Shown here one piece after another: positions 37,466-48,220 of a stretch of DNA of 64,000 nt. The notes beneath the pieces were generated by a model. That model was not told where the DNA came from, did no database searches, and worked only from the letters and a program-made list of their open reading frames with translations. The stretch comes from an uncultured Prochlorococcus sp. GTDB taxonomy: Bacteria; Cyanobacteriota; Cyanobacteriia; PCC-6307; Cyanobiaceae. Position 1 is the stretch's first letter, and the number at the start of each line of letters is the position of its first letter. Both the position numbers and the translations under genes were made by a program. Location: assembly GCA_902572075.1 (NCBI GenBank), contig CACGER010000003.1, positions 16,468 through 80,467 of the forward strand, read 5' to 3'.

Positions 37466-38531
37466 TAGTATATCTTTTAGTTTTTCAGATTACGTAAAAA
37501 ATAAACCATTTCGAGAAGTCTTACCTTGGATAGGTGGCGACTTACAAACTTTGAGAGATACTTTTGTTATTGATTTTGTTAAATCAAAAAAAAATAAGAA
37601 AATATTCTTTCCGATTAATAAAATTCTTTCTAAAAAATTTGAATGTGATTATCTTTTAGGTATTTTAGAATTACCTGAAAACTTAAACTCACTTAGGGGT
37701 TTTGTAATTGTTACACATGGTTTAGGGGGCTCAACTAAACGGTTTGGTTTAAGAAGAATATCTAGGAAATTAGCAAATAATGGTTTTGGAGTTCTTAAAT
37801 TAAATCTAAGAGGATCTGGATCAGCGAGATATTTGGCTAAAGGAAATTATTGTGCTAGATGCTCCAGTGATGTTATTTCAGCAATTAATTATTTTAAAAA
37901 ATTAATTAATTTAGAGTTTGAAGATCTCATTAAGATGAATAATCTTCCAATTTACGGAGTTGGATTATCTTTAGGCGGAACAATTCTTTTAAATGCCTGC
38001 CTAGATTACGATGAAAACAAAGGAGAAAAACTTTTAGATGGTCTTGCCTGCGTGAGTACCCCTTTAGATTTATCTTCATGCAGTCTCTGTATTGAAAAAC
38101 CAAGAAATTCTATCTACCAAAAATGGTTACTTCACCGCTTAAAAAATCAGTTATGGGAGGGATTTAATGATGAAGGAAAACTACTTGATAACGAGAAATT
38201 AAGAATAAAAATTAGAAATTTAAAAAGTATAAGAGAATTTGATCAGAAATTTACAGCTCCTAGTTGGGGATTTAATTCTTTAGAGGATTATTATATTAAA
38301 GCTTCTCCAATATTTAGAATCCAAAACTCAATAAAAAAATTACCTCCAATGCTTTTTATTCATGCGAAGGATGATCCCTGGGTTCCATATAAGGATACTT
38401 TGAATTTAAGAAAAGAATCTATTAATAAATTCACTATTTTTATAACTGAAAAAGGTGGTCATAATGGTTTTCATTCGATTAATGGCTGCTGGTCAGACGA
38501 AGTCGTAAAGAACTGGTTTATAAGTATCTAG
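37446..38531 (+). CDS. Alpha/beta hydrolase, YheT type
   Basis: 361 residues from TTG 37446, overlapping the end of pntB by 20 bases; a nearby downstream start cannot be excluded. FVIVTHGLGGSTKRFG is the oxyanion region, YGVGLSLGGTILLNAC the nucleophile elbow, and KGGHNGFH the catalytic histidine. Related to E. coli YheT. Substrate unknown. Confidence 0.88.
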   Translation: MELGRNNSISFSFSDYVKNKPFREVLPWIGGDLQTLRDTFVIDFVKSKKNKKIFFPINKILSKKFECDYLLGILELPENLNSLRGFVIVTHGLGGSTKRFGLRRISRKLANNGFGVLKLNLRGSGSARYLAKGNYCARCSSDVISAINYFKKLINLEFEDLIKMNNLPIYGVGLSLGGTILLNACLDYDENKGEKLLDGLACVSTPLDLSSCSLCIEKPRNSIYQKWLLHRLKNQLWEGFNDEGKLLDNEKLRIKIRNLKSIREFDQKFTAPSWGFNSLEDYYIKASPIFRIQNSIKKLPPMLFIHAKDDPWVPYKDTLNLRKESINKFTIFITEKGGHNGFHSINGCWSDEVVKNWFISI

Positions 38532-38862
38532 GAATATTTAAAAATGGTGTTTTTTTGAAAATCCATTTTTCTATTGGCTTACCGTTAATAACATGTGAAG
38601 TAAAAATTTCAGAAATTTTTTCTGGAGAAACTTTCTCATACCAAATACCATCAGGCCAAATAAGAAGAATTGGGCCGTTCTTACATACCCTTAAACAGTC
38701 AGCTTTTGATCTTAATATATGAATGTTTTTTGTAGAGGGATCATTCTCAAATTTTTTTAAAGTCTTTTTCAGACATTCCCATGTTTTTTGTCCTTCGTTG
38801 CCTTTAAAGCATTTCTGTTTTGTGGGTGTTGCGCATAGTAGAAGATGTTTTTTTATATTCAC
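38518..38862 (-). CDS. Thioredoxin-like 2Fe-2S ferredoxin
   Basis: 114 residues. Four candidate cluster cysteines: LLLCATPTKQKCF at the N-terminus and ADCLRVCKNGPILLIWPDG later. This is the thioredoxin-like 2Fe-2S pattern. Its start is 3 bases... upstream of dxr's stop side, on the same strand. The 3' end overlaps the convergent hydrolase gene by 14 bases. Confidence 0.82.
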   Translation of the reverse strand: MNIKKHLLLCATPTKQKCFKGNEGQKTWECLKKTLKKFENDPSTKNIHILRSKADCLRVCKNGPILLIWPDGIWYEKVSPEKISEIFTSHVINGKPIEKWIFKKTPFLNIPRYL

Positions 38863-38864
38863 TT

Positions 38865-40094
38865 TTATCCAATACTTACGTATTTTTTCCCTTTTTTAAT
38901 TTCTTGCTCAACAAAAAGTCTGGCCCAATTGTCTACTTCAAGAATATCCTCCAATGCGGGACTCAAATTCAAATTCTCCATATGTGATTCACAGGCTTTA
39001 CTTATAAATGTTGGAATTTCTTGAAAAGAAATTTTTTCTTTAAGGAATTGTTCAACAGCCATTTCATTAGCAGCATTTAAGACTGCAGGCATAGTCCCAG
39101 AAGATTTTCCTGCGGCATAGGCAAGTCCCATGCATGGATATTTAAACTCGTCTGGCTCTTTAAAAGTTAATTTTCCAATTTCACTTAGGTTTAATCTTTT
39201 CCAATTTGTTTTAAATCTTTCAGGCCAACTCATCGCATATAAAATGGGTAGTTTCATATCTGGCCAACCTAATTGAGCTAATACTGAAGAATCTTCCATC
39301 TCAATCATTGAATGAATAATACTTTGAGGGTGGATAACTATTTCGATATTTTCGTAAGAGGTCCCAAATAAATAATGAGCTTCTATAACTTCTAATCCTT
39401 TATTCATGAGAGTTGCAGAATCTACAGTTATTTTTTTTCCCATATCCCAATTAGGATGTGAAGTTGCATCTTCCACTGTGACATGTTTTAAATCCTCAAC
39501 GGGCCAATCTCTGAAAGCACCACCAGAAGCTGTTAAATGTATGGCTTTTAAACCTTTAGGTATCTCTCCTGTTGAAAAATCTGCATTTTCATAATTGGGT
39601 AATCCTTGTAAACATTGAAAGATAGCAGAATGTTCTGAATCAGCAGGTAAAAGTCTACTATTATTTTTCTTTAATGCAGGAATAACAATTGGTCCTGCCG
39701 CAATTAAAGTTTCTTTGTTAGCAAGTGCAATATTTTTCCCTGCATTAATTGCTGACATTGTTGGAATTAAGCCCGCACATCCTACTATCCCTGTAACCAC
39801 AGTATCTGCCTTATCCCATGCTGAAACTGCGTTAATTCCCTCCTTTCCACTCAAAACCAAGGGAGCAGTATCCAAATCTAAGTTATTAATATTATCTTTT
39901 AAATCATCTATAAGATTTTCATCCTCAATCGCAACTACTTCTGGTTTATGTGTTTTAACTTGTTCTGTTAATAAATTAATATTTCTTCCTGCCGAAAGAG
40001 CTACGGCTTTAAACTTATCAGGCTGCTCACTAGCTATTTCGAGAGTTTGAGTCCCTATTGAACCAGTAGAACCGAGCACAGTAATGTATTTCAA
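38865..40094 (-). CDS. dxr: 1-deoxy-D-xylulose 5-phosphate reductoisomerase
   Basis: 409 residues. Converts DXP to MEP, the committed step of plastid-type isoprenoid synthesis. NADPH loop [14 protein letters not shown] at the N-terminus, [11 protein letters not shown], and the active-site stretch [16 protein letters not shown] and [11 protein letters not shown] are all present. Full length. Confidence 0.97.
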   Translation of the reverse strand: MKYITVLGSTGSIGTQTLEIASEQPDKFKAVALSAGRNINLLTEQVKTHKPEVVAIEDENLIDDLKDNINNLDLDTAPLVLSGKEGINAVSAWDKADTVVTGIVGCAGLIPTMSAINAGKNIALANKETLIAAGPIVIPALKKNNSRLLPADSEHSAIFQCLQGLPNYENADFSTGEIPKGLKAIHLTASGGAFRDWPVEDLKHVTVEDATSHPNWDMGKKITVDSATLMNKGLEVIEAHYLFGTSYENIEIVIHPQSIIHSMIEMEDSSVLAQLGWPDMKLPILYAMSWPERFKTNWKRLNLSEIGKLTFKEPDEFKYPCMGLAYAAGKSSGTMPAVLNAANEMAVEQFLKEKISFQEIPTFISKACESHMENLNLSPALEDILEVDNWARLFVEQEIKKGKKYVSIG

Positions 40095-40176
40095 TTTTCT
40101 CTGATATTTCTAATATCTTCCCATTTAAAGGCGTATTTAAAAAACAAAAATTTCAAATTGGTTTTTTTCTTAAAAT

Positions 40177-41646
40177 TTAGATCCTTATCCATGTTGTTAT
40201 TTCCTTTGCTTGATCAATAAGTTCAATGCCTTTTTCTTTTAATAAATTCCTGATTTCATCAGCCTTTGCATAATTCTTTTCCTCTTTTGCTTTCAATCTT
40301 TCATTAATAAGCGATGATATTTCTTCTTTTGTTATTCTACTCTCTTTTATTAAAACCTCTTTTTTAAGACCAAGTACCTCAGTCAACTTTTCAAGGGTTT
40401 TAAAATTCTCAAGTAGAAAGAATTTTTCATTTAGGTCTATTTTAAAACCTTCAACCCTTTGAAATTGGTTTATAAAGTTTTTTAATGGTTTCGCTAAATC
40501 GTAAATAATAGCAATTGCACCTGCTGTATTAAGGTCATTTCCCAGAGCCTCAGAAAATTTAAGCTTTTTTTGAGATAATTCAAAACTTATTTTCTCTTTA
40601 TATTCTTCTTCGATAGATTCATTTTTATTAATAGATTTAAAAGCATCTTTTGTAAGGTCAAGAAAAGAAAGGGCTATATTAATATTTTTCCAAGCTTCTG
40701 AAGCACTCCTTAAAGCTTCTTCAGTAAAATCAAGTGGTTTTCTATAATTCACAGTCATAACAAAATATCGCAAAGTCATAGGGCTTATACCTGACTTGAT
40801 TAGCTCTCTGATAGTTTTAAAATTTTTAAGGGATTTACTCATCTTTTGTCCATTTACATTGACCATTCCATTGTGTAACCAATAGTTCGCTAGTTTTTTG
40901 CCATTGGCTGCTTCTGATTGGGCGATTTCATTCTCATGATGTGGAAAAATCAAATCAGAACCACCTAAATGGATATCGATAGTATCTCCTAATTCATCTT
41001 TAACCATCGCCGAACATTCAATATGCCATCCTGGCCTACCTTTACCCCATGGTGAATCAAAAAATGGTTCATCATCTTTGGCTTTTTTCCATAGTGCAAA
41101 ATCTTGCGGATTAAGTTTTTTACTATTTTCATCATTAGCCATTCTTCCTTGCTGATTGATATTTTGTTCTTGTATATTTTGGTTACTTAGCTTTCCATAA
41201 CTTTTATTTTTAAAAACAGAATAATAAACATCTCCATCCCTAGAGTATGCATAACCTTTGTCCTCAAGAATTGTTATGAAGGAGCAGATATTGCATATAT
41301 GTTTCGTTGCTCTTGGCATGCTATCTGGACGCATTATTCCTAAAGAATCCATATCTTTATGAAATTCAATAATATTTTTTTCAGATACTTCCTTCATTGA
41401 ACTGCTTTCTTCTCTAGCTCTTTTTAAGATCTTGTCATCAATATCTGTGAAATTTTGAACATACTTCACTTTGTAATCACTGTAAATTAAAAATCTTCTC
41501 AATACATCCCAAGCTATATAACTTCTCGCATGACCAAGATGACATAAATCATAAACAGTTACTCCACAACAATAAATTTTTACTACATCATCAATAGGCT
41601 TAAAAACCTCAACTCTTCTGCTTAAAGTATTAAAAAGTTTGATCAT
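40177..41646 (-). CDS. cysS: Cysteinyl-tRNA synthetase
   Basis: 489 residues. The HIGH-type motif is CHLGHARSYIAWDV, and the KMSKS motif is GQKMSKSLKNF. Zinc-ligand region: GRPGWHIECSAMV plus HHENEIAQSE. C-terminal DALR helical domain present. 24 bases downstream of polA on the same strand. Confidence 0.96.
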   Translation of the reverse strand: MIKLFNTLSRRVEVFKPIDDVVKIYCCGVTVYDLCHLGHARSYIAWDVLRRFLIYSDYKVKYVQNFTDIDDKILKRAREESSSMKEVSEKNIIEFHKDMDSLGIMRPDSMPRATKHICNICSFITILEDKGYAYSRDGDVYYSVFKNKSYGKLSNQNIQEQNINQQGRMANDENSKKLNPQDFALWKKAKDDEPFFDSPWGKGRPGWHIECSAMVKDELGDTIDIHLGGSDLIFPHHENEIAQSEAANGKKLANYWLHNGMVNVNGQKMSKSLKNFKTIRELIKSGISPMTLRYFVMTVNYRKPLDFTEEALRSASEAWKNINIALSFLDLTKDAFKSINKNESIEEEYKEKISFELSQKKLKFSEALGNDLNTAGAIAIIYDLAKPLKNFINQFQRVEGFKIDLNEKFFLLENFKTLEKLTEVLGLKKEVLIKESRITKEEISSLINERLKAKEEKNYAKADEIRNLLKEKGIELIDQAKEITTWIRI

Positions 41647-41670
41647 CTTAAATTAAGTATTTCATAAGGT

Positions 41671-44601
41671 TTATTTTGTCTCCATCCAATTGTCTCCAAT
41701 ACCAATATCAACTAAAAGAGGCACATTTAATATTACACAATCTTCCATAGTCTTCTTTACTAATTTCGTCGTAATTTCCAGAGAATCCGGTTCAACTTCA
41801 AATAATAATTCATCATGTACTTGCAAAAGCATTTTTGCGGGAACATTCATTTCTATGAATTTCTTATTAAGTTGAACCATTGCAATTTTAATAATATCTG
41901 CACTTGAACCCTGAATTGGGGCATTGGCTGCGGCTCTTAGTGACTGTGCTTCCATGCCAGCTCTTCTTGCGGCTTGCAAGTCAATTTCGTAAGGATCTTT
42001 TCCTAGTAATCTTCCAAGTCCATTTTTATCAAACTTAAATTCTCTCTTTCTACCAAAAATTGTTTTTACATAACCTTTTGATAAGGCAAGCCTTTCTTGA
42101 AGTTCAAGAAATTTGAAAATTTTTGAATATCTTTCTTTGTATTTTATTAGGAATTCTTTTGCTTCTGGAGTACTTACTCCTGTAGAACGTGCAAACTTTT
42201 TAATTCCCATACCATAGATAACTCCGAAATTTATTGTTTTCCCAACTCTCCTCTCATCAGAGGAAATTTCTTCTTTCTCAAAAATTAATCTTGCAGTCAA
42301 AGAATGAATGTCATCATTTTTATGAAATGCATTTATTAGTATTTCTTCATCCGCTAAGTGAGCGAGTATTCTTAATTCGATCTGAGAATAATCAGCTGAT
42401 AAAAGTTTCCAATTTTTTTCAGGCAAGAATGCTTTTCTTATTCTCCTACTAAATTCAGTCCTAACAGGGATATTTTGAAGATTAGGATTGCTACTACTTA
42501 GTCTCCCAGTCGCTGTAGCAGCTTGATTAAAGTTTGTATGAACTCTTCCTGTCTTTTCGTTAATAAGATTTGGAAGAGCATCAATATAGGTGCTAAGTAA
42601 TTTGCTAAGAGTTCTATGTTTTATTAAATGTTGGATTATTTCATGTTCGTCGACTAATCTTTCCAGAACTACTGCATCTGTGCTCCATCCTGTTTTTGTT
42701 TTCCGTGATTTTTTCTTATCCAAATTTAATTTTTCAAACAAGATCTCACCAAGTTGTTTTGGTGAAGATAAATTGAAACTTTCCTCTGCTAACTCATAAA
42801 CTTTACTTTCAATATCTTCTAAGGTACTTTTTAATTCTTTTGAGAGTTTATCCAAATAAGGGATGTCGATGGTTATGCCATTCATTTCCATTTGGGACAA
42901 TACCGGCTCTAAAGGTAGCTCGATCTCTTCGAACAATTTGATTAATTCATCTTTTTCCTTTGAAAAACTTTCTTTAAAAATTTTGACAATCTTAAAAGTT
43001 AGAAAAACATCATAACCGCAGTAAACACTTGCTTCATCAATATCAACAAATGAAAAGTCTTTATTTTTTCCAACTGTCTCCTTAAATGAAGGAGGCTTAA
43101 ATCCAAATAATCTAAAACTAATTTCACTTAACCCATGTTTCTCTTGATTATTAAGAAGGTAGTCTGCTAACAAGGTGTCAAAGGTTACGCCTTTAAGATC
43201 AAGTCCATGATTAAAAAATATTTGCCTATCAAATTTAGAATTTTGGAGTGCCTTTTCTTTTTTTGGATCTTCTATCCAATTTCTTAGCTTTGAGAAAACA
43301 TCTTCAATTGATAATTGATTGGGGGGCTCCTTTTTTGTTTGATGACCAAGAGGTATATAAAATAAATCATCATTTTCTTCTCCAAGACATAACCCTATCC
43401 CAACAAGTTCCGCATCGATTGGATTCAAACTATTGGTCTCTGTATCTAAAGAAACTATTTGATTAGTCTTGTCTAATCTTTGAATTAATTTATCAAGTAA
43501 TTCGAAATCATTTATAACAGTTACGTTGATTTTAGGGATTTTATTTTCACTATTTTCTAATTCATTATTGCCTGCGACTTTTGGTGCCTTCTCCTCCTCT
43601 TCAGCTACATTATTTTTGTCAAAACCACCTTTGCTGAAAGTTGAATTGAAAATATCAATTTGTCTAAGTAGTGTTGATAGTTCTAATTTTTTCAGTGACT
43701 CTGAAAGTAGTTCTTGATTTATATTTTTTAATTCATAACCGTTACTTAAAATTAAAGGCACCTCAGTATTTATTTTTGCTAAATCCCTGGAAAGAAAAGC
43801 ATTATGTTTATCGTTTCTGAGCTTTTCTATAACTGAACCTTTGATGAATCCTTTATATTTCTTATCGTTGTTCTGCTGAATCTTGTCCAAAGCATGATAG
43901 ATTCCATCAAGCGTATCGTTCTCTTTTAGTAGATTAATTGCAGTTTTTGGCCCTACTCCTTTAATGCCTGGAATATTATCAGAACTATCGCCAGTTAGGG
44001 CTTTGAGATCAACTACTCTTTCTGGCGCAACACCTAATTTTTCTTTTACTCCATTTTCATTCATAAGAGTTGGATTTCCACTTTTCGCATATGGACCACC
44101 ACCCATATAAAGTACATAAATATCTTTTTGATCATCGACTAATTGAAATAAGTCCCTATCTCCAGAAAGAATATTCACGCACCATCCTTTAGAAGAAGCA
44201 TCATTTGCAATTGTGCCTAGGAGGTCATCTGCTTCGTATCCTGGAGATTTAAAAATTGGTAAATTAAGGCTTTCTTCTAAAATGATTTCTAGTTGCTCAA
44301 TATCCTGAAAAAAAACATCTGGTGCTACATCTCTATTGGCCTTATAATTTGGATCTAATTCATGTCTGAAAGTAGGTTTTTCGGTATCAAAAGTAATACA
44401 AACACCCTCAGGACTAATATTTTTACAATTATCCAGAAGGCTTTTTAGAAATCCATAAGTGACACTTGTTGGAAATCCCTCTTTGGTAGTTAAACCTCCA
44501 TCAATCCCTTTGCTAAATGCATAGAAGCTTCTAAAAGCAAGTGAGTGACCATCGACTAAAAGTAAAATTGGTTTTTTAGAGTTTTCAGATTTTAAACTCA
44601 T
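41671..44601 (-). CDS. polA: DNA polymerase I
   Basis: 976 residues, full length. Domains in order: 5'-3' exonuclease (LLVDGHSLAFRSFYAF, then LTGDSSDNIPGIKGVGPKTA), 3'-5' exonuclease with an intact acidic motif (VSLDTETNSLNPIDAELVGI), and the family A polymerase (SADYSQIELRILAHLADEE, GVIYGMGIKKFARSTGV, LLQVHDELLFEVEPD). Acts in repair and Okazaki-fragment processing. Confidence 0.97.
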   Translation of the reverse strand: MSLKSENSKKPILLLVDGHSLAFRSFYAFSKGIDGGLTTKEGFPTSVTYGFLKSLLDNCKNISPEGVCITFDTEKPTFRHELDPNYKANRDVAPDVFFQDIEQLEIILEESLNLPIFKSPGYEADDLLGTIANDASSKGWCVNILSGDRDLFQLVDDQKDIYVLYMGGGPYAKSGNPTLMNENGVKEKLGVAPERVVDLKALTGDSSDNIPGIKGVGPKTAINLLKENDTLDGIYHALDKIQQNNDKKYKGFIKGSVIEKLRNDKHNAFLSRDLAKINTEVPLILSNGYELKNINQELLSESLKKLELSTLLRQIDIFNSTFSKGGFDKNNVAEEEEKAPKVAGNNELENSENKIPKINVTVINDFELLDKLIQRLDKTNQIVSLDTETNSLNPIDAELVGIGLCLGEENDDLFYIPLGHQTKKEPPNQLSIEDVFSKLRNWIEDPKKEKALQNSKFDRQIFFNHGLDLKGVTFDTLLADYLLNNQEKHGLSEISFRLFGFKPPSFKETVGKNKDFSFVDIDEASVYCGYDVFLTFKIVKIFKESFSKEKDELIKLFEEIELPLEPVLSQMEMNGITIDIPYLDKLSKELKSTLEDIESKVYELAEESFNLSSPKQLGEILFEKLNLDKKKSRKTKTGWSTDAVVLERLVDEHEIIQHLIKHRTLSKLLSTYIDALPNLINEKTGRVHTNFNQAATATGRLSSSNPNLQNIPVRTEFSRRIRKAFLPEKNWKLLSADYSQIELRILAHLADEEILINAFHKNDDIHSLTARLIFEKEEISSDERRVGKTINFGVIYGMGIKKFARSTGVSTPEAKEFLIKYKERYSKIFKFLELQERLALSKGYVKTIFGRKREFKFDKNGLGRLLGKDPYEIDLQAARRAGMEAQSLRAAANAPIQGSSADIIKIAMVQLNKKFIEMNVPAKMLLQVHDELLFEVEPDSLEITTKLVKKTMEDCVILNVPLLVDIGIGDNWMETK

Positions 44602-45659
44602 TTTCTCTTCTTAGCCCAAGGTGGAATATCAATAAAGATTTGCTCTCCAGGTTCTAATCCATCAATTACTGAAGTTTTATTTCCACTACTAATACCAATT
44701 TCGATTTTTTCAAATTTGGGAGAATTGTTTTTATCAACTTTCAAAATTCCTTTTTCACCTTTTTCAGTGACAATAGAAACTGTTGGTACTAAGATTTTTT
44801 CTTCATTACCTTCGACTCTAAATTCAAGATCTGCAGTCATTCCAATTTTAATTTCTTCAGAAAAATCTTTAAAATTTAAAGTTACTTCGAATGAGGTTAC
44901 ATTATTATCTTTTACAGCTCTTGTAGCTATTTTTTTAACTATGGCAATATATTTTTTTGAGGGATAAGCCTCAATTCTTACTGAGGCTTCTTGACCTGTT
45001 TTTATTCTGCCAATGTCACTCTCAGGAACTTTAGCAACAATTTCTAGGCCCTCTGATAGTTCAAAAATAAAGTTTTTGGTTTTAGGGTCTGAACTTAAGT
45101 TTGTACTTGGTGTGACATAAGATCCTATCTCAGCATATTTTGCAGTTATCTTTCCTCCATAAGGAGCTTTAATTAGATAGAAACTTTTTTCAGCTTTTGC
45201 ATCATTAAGTTTTGCGCTACTAATGTTGTAGTTATTTTTATAACTTTCATAGTCTTCTTTACTTACTGCGCCTTCTTGATATAAATATTCCCTTCTTAAA
45301 AATTCAGATTTTTGTTTTTCTACATTTAATTCAAGTTCTTCAATTTTATAGATAAAATCTTCATCATCAAGAGAAGCTAAAACCTGATCTTTTTTTACAA
45401 GATCACCCTCATCTACTTTGATTTCTTTTATTATGCCTTGCTTCCGAGGCCCAATATTGCTTGTCCTTATTGCTTTTACTTCACCACTAGTATTAATTGA
45501 ATCTGAGAGGATTCCTTTTTCAACTTGAACTACAAAATCAGAAATATCTTTTGACTTATTTTTCTTGAAGGAATTGGTTATAAAAACGAAAAATATAGCT
45601 AGAGAAAGCAATATAATTCCACCTCTTAGATTTATATTTTTTTTTATTAAATCAAACAT
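44598..45659 (-). CDS. HlyD-type efflux adaptor protein
   Basis: 353 residues. One N-terminal membrane helix (about 15-32), then a barrel-sandwich (KQGIIKEIKVDEGDLVKKDQ and LIKAPYGGKITAKYAEIGSY) around a helical hairpin, then beta-barrel domains. It is a periplasmic adaptor of an ABC or RND exporter. The transporter partners are not adjacent. Its stop overlaps the polA start as ATGA. Confidence 0.88.
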   Translation of the reverse strand: MFDLIKKNINLRGGIILLSLAIFFVFITNSFKKNKSKDISDFVVQVEKGILSDSINTSGEVKAIRTSNIGPRKQGIIKEIKVDEGDLVKKDQVLASLDDEDFIYKIEELELNVEKQKSEFLRREYLYQEGAVSKEDYESYKNNYNISSAKLNDAKAEKSFYLIKAPYGGKITAKYAEIGSYVTPSTNLSSDPKTKNFIFELSEGLEIVAKVPESDIGRIKTGQEASVRIEAYPSKKYIAIVKKIATRAVKDNNVTSFEVTLNFKDFSEEIKIGMTADLEFRVEGNEEKILVPTVSIVTEKGEKGILKVDKNNSPKFEKIEIGISSGNKTSVIDGLEPGEQIFIDIPPWAKKRK

Positions 45660-45803
45660 TTCTTTTTAAAAGCAGAAGTAGAGAATATTTAGGAACTAAA
45701 TAAATAATCAAGACGATTATAATTAACTTATCCAAGATTGGTTAAGTAAATACTATATTACTAGAAGATGTTTTCTTGATAATTTTTCCATAAGTTTTTT
45801 CAA

Positions 45804-46895
45804 ATGTTAAAAGCAGGTATTATTGGATTACCAAATGTTGGAAAATCAACTCTATTTAATGCACTTGTAGAAAATGCTAAGGCCCAAGCGGCTAATTTTC
45901 CCTTTTGTACTATAGAACCTAATAAAGGCATAGTTTCAGTCCCAGATCAAAGGTTGCAAGAGTTAGGTAATTTAAGTTCTAGCCAAAATATTATCCCAAC
46001 AAAAATTGAATTTGTAGATATCGCAGGATTAGTAAAAGGAGCTAGTAAAGGCGAAGGTTTGGGAAATAAATTTTTATCAAATATTAGGGAGGTTGATGCA
46101 ATAGTTCATGTTGTAAGGTGCTTTGAAGATAGTGATGTAATTCATGTTTCTGGAAAGGTAGATCCCCTGGATGACATTGAGATAATTAATCTGGAATTAA
46201 ATTTAGCTGATTTATCTCAACTCCAAAAAAGAAGAGAAAGAATTAAAAAACAGGTTAGAACAAGTAAAGAGGCCGCTAAAGAAGATACCTTACTAGAACA
46301 AATTGAACAAGAGCTAGAGAAAGGCCTTTCAGTTAGATCAATATCTTTGAATGAAGAAGAAAATTTAATAATTAAGCAATTAGGCTTCCTTACTGCTAAA
46401 CCAATTATTTACGCAACTAATTTGAATGAAAATGATTTAGCTGAAGGTAATGATTTTTCATCAACAGTTCAGAGTTTTGCAAGCAATGAAAATACAGAAT
46501 GTATAAAAATATCAGCGCAAGTCGAATCTGAACTAATAGAGTTAGAACCAGAAGATAAAAAAGACTACCTCAATGGCTTAGGAGTAGAAGAAGGGGGATT
46601 AAGTGCATTAATTAGATCAACATACAAATTATTGGGATTAAAAACTTATTTCACTACCGGAGAAAAAGAGACAAAAGCTTGGACGATAAAAGATGGGATG
46701 ACTGCGCCACAGGCAGCAGGAGTCATTCATACTGATTTTGAAAAAGGATTTATAAGAGCTCAGACTATTTCGTATCAAAATTTAATTGATTCAGGTTCAA
46801 TTGCCAATGCAAAAACTAAAGGTCTTTTAAGAAGTGAAGGAAAGGAATATATTGTTAACGAAGGTGATGTAATGGAGTTCTTATTTAACGTTTAG
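45804..46895 (+). CDS. ychF: Redox-regulated ATPase YchF/Ola1
   Basis: 363 residues. P-loop GLPNVGKSTLFNALVEN, DIAGLVKGASKGEGLGNKFL, and YATNLNENDL where GTPases have NKxD, the feature that makes YchF prefer ATP. C-terminal TGS domain: FTTGEKETKAWTIKDG. Ribosome-associated stress regulator. Confidence 0.96.
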   Translation: MLKAGIIGLPNVGKSTLFNALVENAKAQAANFPFCTIEPNKGIVSVPDQRLQELGNLSSSQNIIPTKIEFVDIAGLVKGASKGEGLGNKFLSNIREVDAIVHVVRCFEDSDVIHVSGKVDPLDDIEIINLELNLADLSQLQKRRERIKKQVRTSKEAAKEDTLLEQIEQELEKGLSVRSISLNEEENLIIKQLGFLTAKPIIYATNLNENDLAEGNDFSSTVQSFASNENTECIKISAQVESELIELEPEDKKDYLNGLGVEEGGLSALIRSTYKLLGLKTYFTTGEKETKAWTIKDGMTAPQAAGVIHTDFEKGFIRAQTISYQNLIDSGSIANAKTKGLLRSEGKEYIVNEGDVMEFLFNV

Positions 46896-46903
46896 TAAGT
46901 CTC

Positions 46904-47062
46904 TTAATGCTTACTATTTTGCTTTTTGAATTTAAATTCAAAAAATGAAATTAATAAAATTAAGATACATCCTAAGCAACTTCCTATTAACCCAAAAAAA
47001 ATGGTTGTAAAGCCATCATCGTAGCCATATTGTAGTTGTGGTAAGTGAGGAGGTATTGGCAT
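46904..47062 (-). CDS. Small single-helix membrane protein
   Basis: 52 residues: MPIPPHLPQLQYGYDDGFTT then one membrane helix (FFGLIGSCLGCILILLISFF) and a basic end. Its ATG shares one base with the stop of the upstream ORF (TAATG at 47060-47064), which supports translation of both. Convergent with ychF. Confidence 0.6.
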   Translation of the reverse strand: MPIPPHLPQLQYGYDDGFTTIFFGLIGSCLGCILILLISFFEFKFKKQNSKH

Positions 47063-47223
47063 TATTTTTCAACAGAATTTTCAATATCTTCCAGTAAATG
47101 TTTAGTTGATCTACTAAAACCATTAGTTTTTAAATAGTTTTGAGCTTCTCTAAATTTTTCAGCTACTCTTTTTGCATAAGGGGTATTCATGGAATTTTGA
47201 GTCATGTTGAAAATGCGACTCAT
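47062..47223 (-). CDS. Small conserved-looking soluble protein
   Basis: 53 residues: MSRIFNMTQNSMNTPYAKRV, then AEKFREAQNYLKTNGFSRST and a charged tail. It lies directly upstream of, and is joined by TAATG to, the single-helix protein gene. No family recognised. Confidence 0.6.
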   Translation of the reverse strand: MSRIFNMTQNSMNTPYAKRVAEKFREAQNYLKTNGFSRSTKHLLEDIENSVEK

Positions 47224-47365
47224 TTTATAATCTGATTTAGGTAACCCCTTGATAAGTATTCAAAAATACAAGAATATAAAAATAGGATTTTTTACTTACT
47301 AAGAAATTTATTTGAAAAGTTCTAGATTCTCCAAATAAAGTTTTTTCAAATTAGAAAAATTGACA

Positions 47366-47650
47366 ATGACAAATATATTATTAATTCTTTTTTTTGTACT
47401 TTTATTTTTAATACTTTTTTATTCAAAACGAAATAGAGGGTTAGCGCAAAAAACAACAATTAGTCCAACTTATGTACCTTTCTTAAAAGAACAAGAATTT
47501 AATCCTGACATAAGTACTGATAATTGGGATTTACACAAACTTAGATTAGATAAATTTAAAAGATCACAATATAAAGGATTAACTTTCTTCGTAAGTTCAG
47601 AAAATAAAATTTACTATCTTTCTGAAGAAGGGGATAAGGTTTATTGCTAA
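47366..47650 (+). CDS. Conserved protein with N-terminal membrane anchor
   Basis: 94 residues from ATG 47366; a TTG two codons earlier is possible. One membrane helix at residues 3-20 (ILLILFFVLLFLILFYS), then a soluble part with FNPDISTDNWDLHKLRLDKF. First of four small plus-strand genes. Confidence 0.6.
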   Translation: MTNILLILFFVLLFLILFYSKRNRGLAQKTTISPTYVPFLKEQEFNPDISTDNWDLHKLRLDKFKRSQYKGLTFFVSSENKIYYLSEEGDKVYC

Positions 47651-47691
47651 CAGGTGAAATTAATTTTATAAAGTAGTGGAGACTATTAAAA

Positions 47692-47895
47692 ATGACTAAT
47701 AGAAAAGCAAACAAGATTAGGCTTAAGGTCACTGCTGGGTGGGAAGATATACAATCTTTTTACTCCACTCTAGAAAGCTATGCCCAGTTCAAAAGTTTTG
47801 CTATTACCCATAATAAGACTAAACAAAGATTGGACACCCCATTATTTGATGGGTGGTATGAGCTAATAAAAATTGAGGATAAGAAAAACCGATAG
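47692..47895 (+). CDS. Conserved hypothetical protein
   Basis: 67 residues, basic and soluble, with KIRLKVTAGWEDIQSFYSTL and PLFDGWYELIKI. No known domain. 41 bases after the previous gene. Confidence 0.55.
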   Translation: MTNRKANKIRLKVTAGWEDIQSFYSTLESYAQFKSFAITHNKTKQRLDTPLFDGWYELIKIEDKKNR

Positions 47896-47910
47896 ATATT
47901 AATAATATTA

Positions 47911-48162
47911 ATGAAGTATTTATTTTTATTATCAGAAAAGTTCTACAGGCTTATTCAATGGGAGTGGAATACCTTAAAAAATCTAAGAAGAACAAAAAGA
48001 AAGAATTATTTTTTAAGAGGATCATTTGCTTTATTTAGTTTATTCTCTATTCTTTTTTTAATATTTTCGCCTCCTATTACTTTCGGAATATTATTTGGAG
48101 AGGGATTAAAATTTAGTATTTTTTTTATTTGGATATGGATTTTAAATTTAAAGTTTTTTTGA
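47911..48162 (+). CDS. Small membrane protein
   Basis: 83 residues. A basic N-terminal half (NTLKNLRRTKRKNYFLRG) is followed by two hydrophobic helices rich in Phe, Ile and Leu. No family recognised. Confidence 0.5.
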   Translation: MKYLFLLSEKFYRLIQWEWNTLKNLRRTKRKNYFLRGSFALFSLFSILFLIFSPPITFGILFGEGLKFSIFFIWIWILNLKFF

Positions 48163-48220
48163 AAATGTATAATTTACTTCCCAAGGTTATTTAAAATTAA
48201 GAATATAAAAAAATAAACTT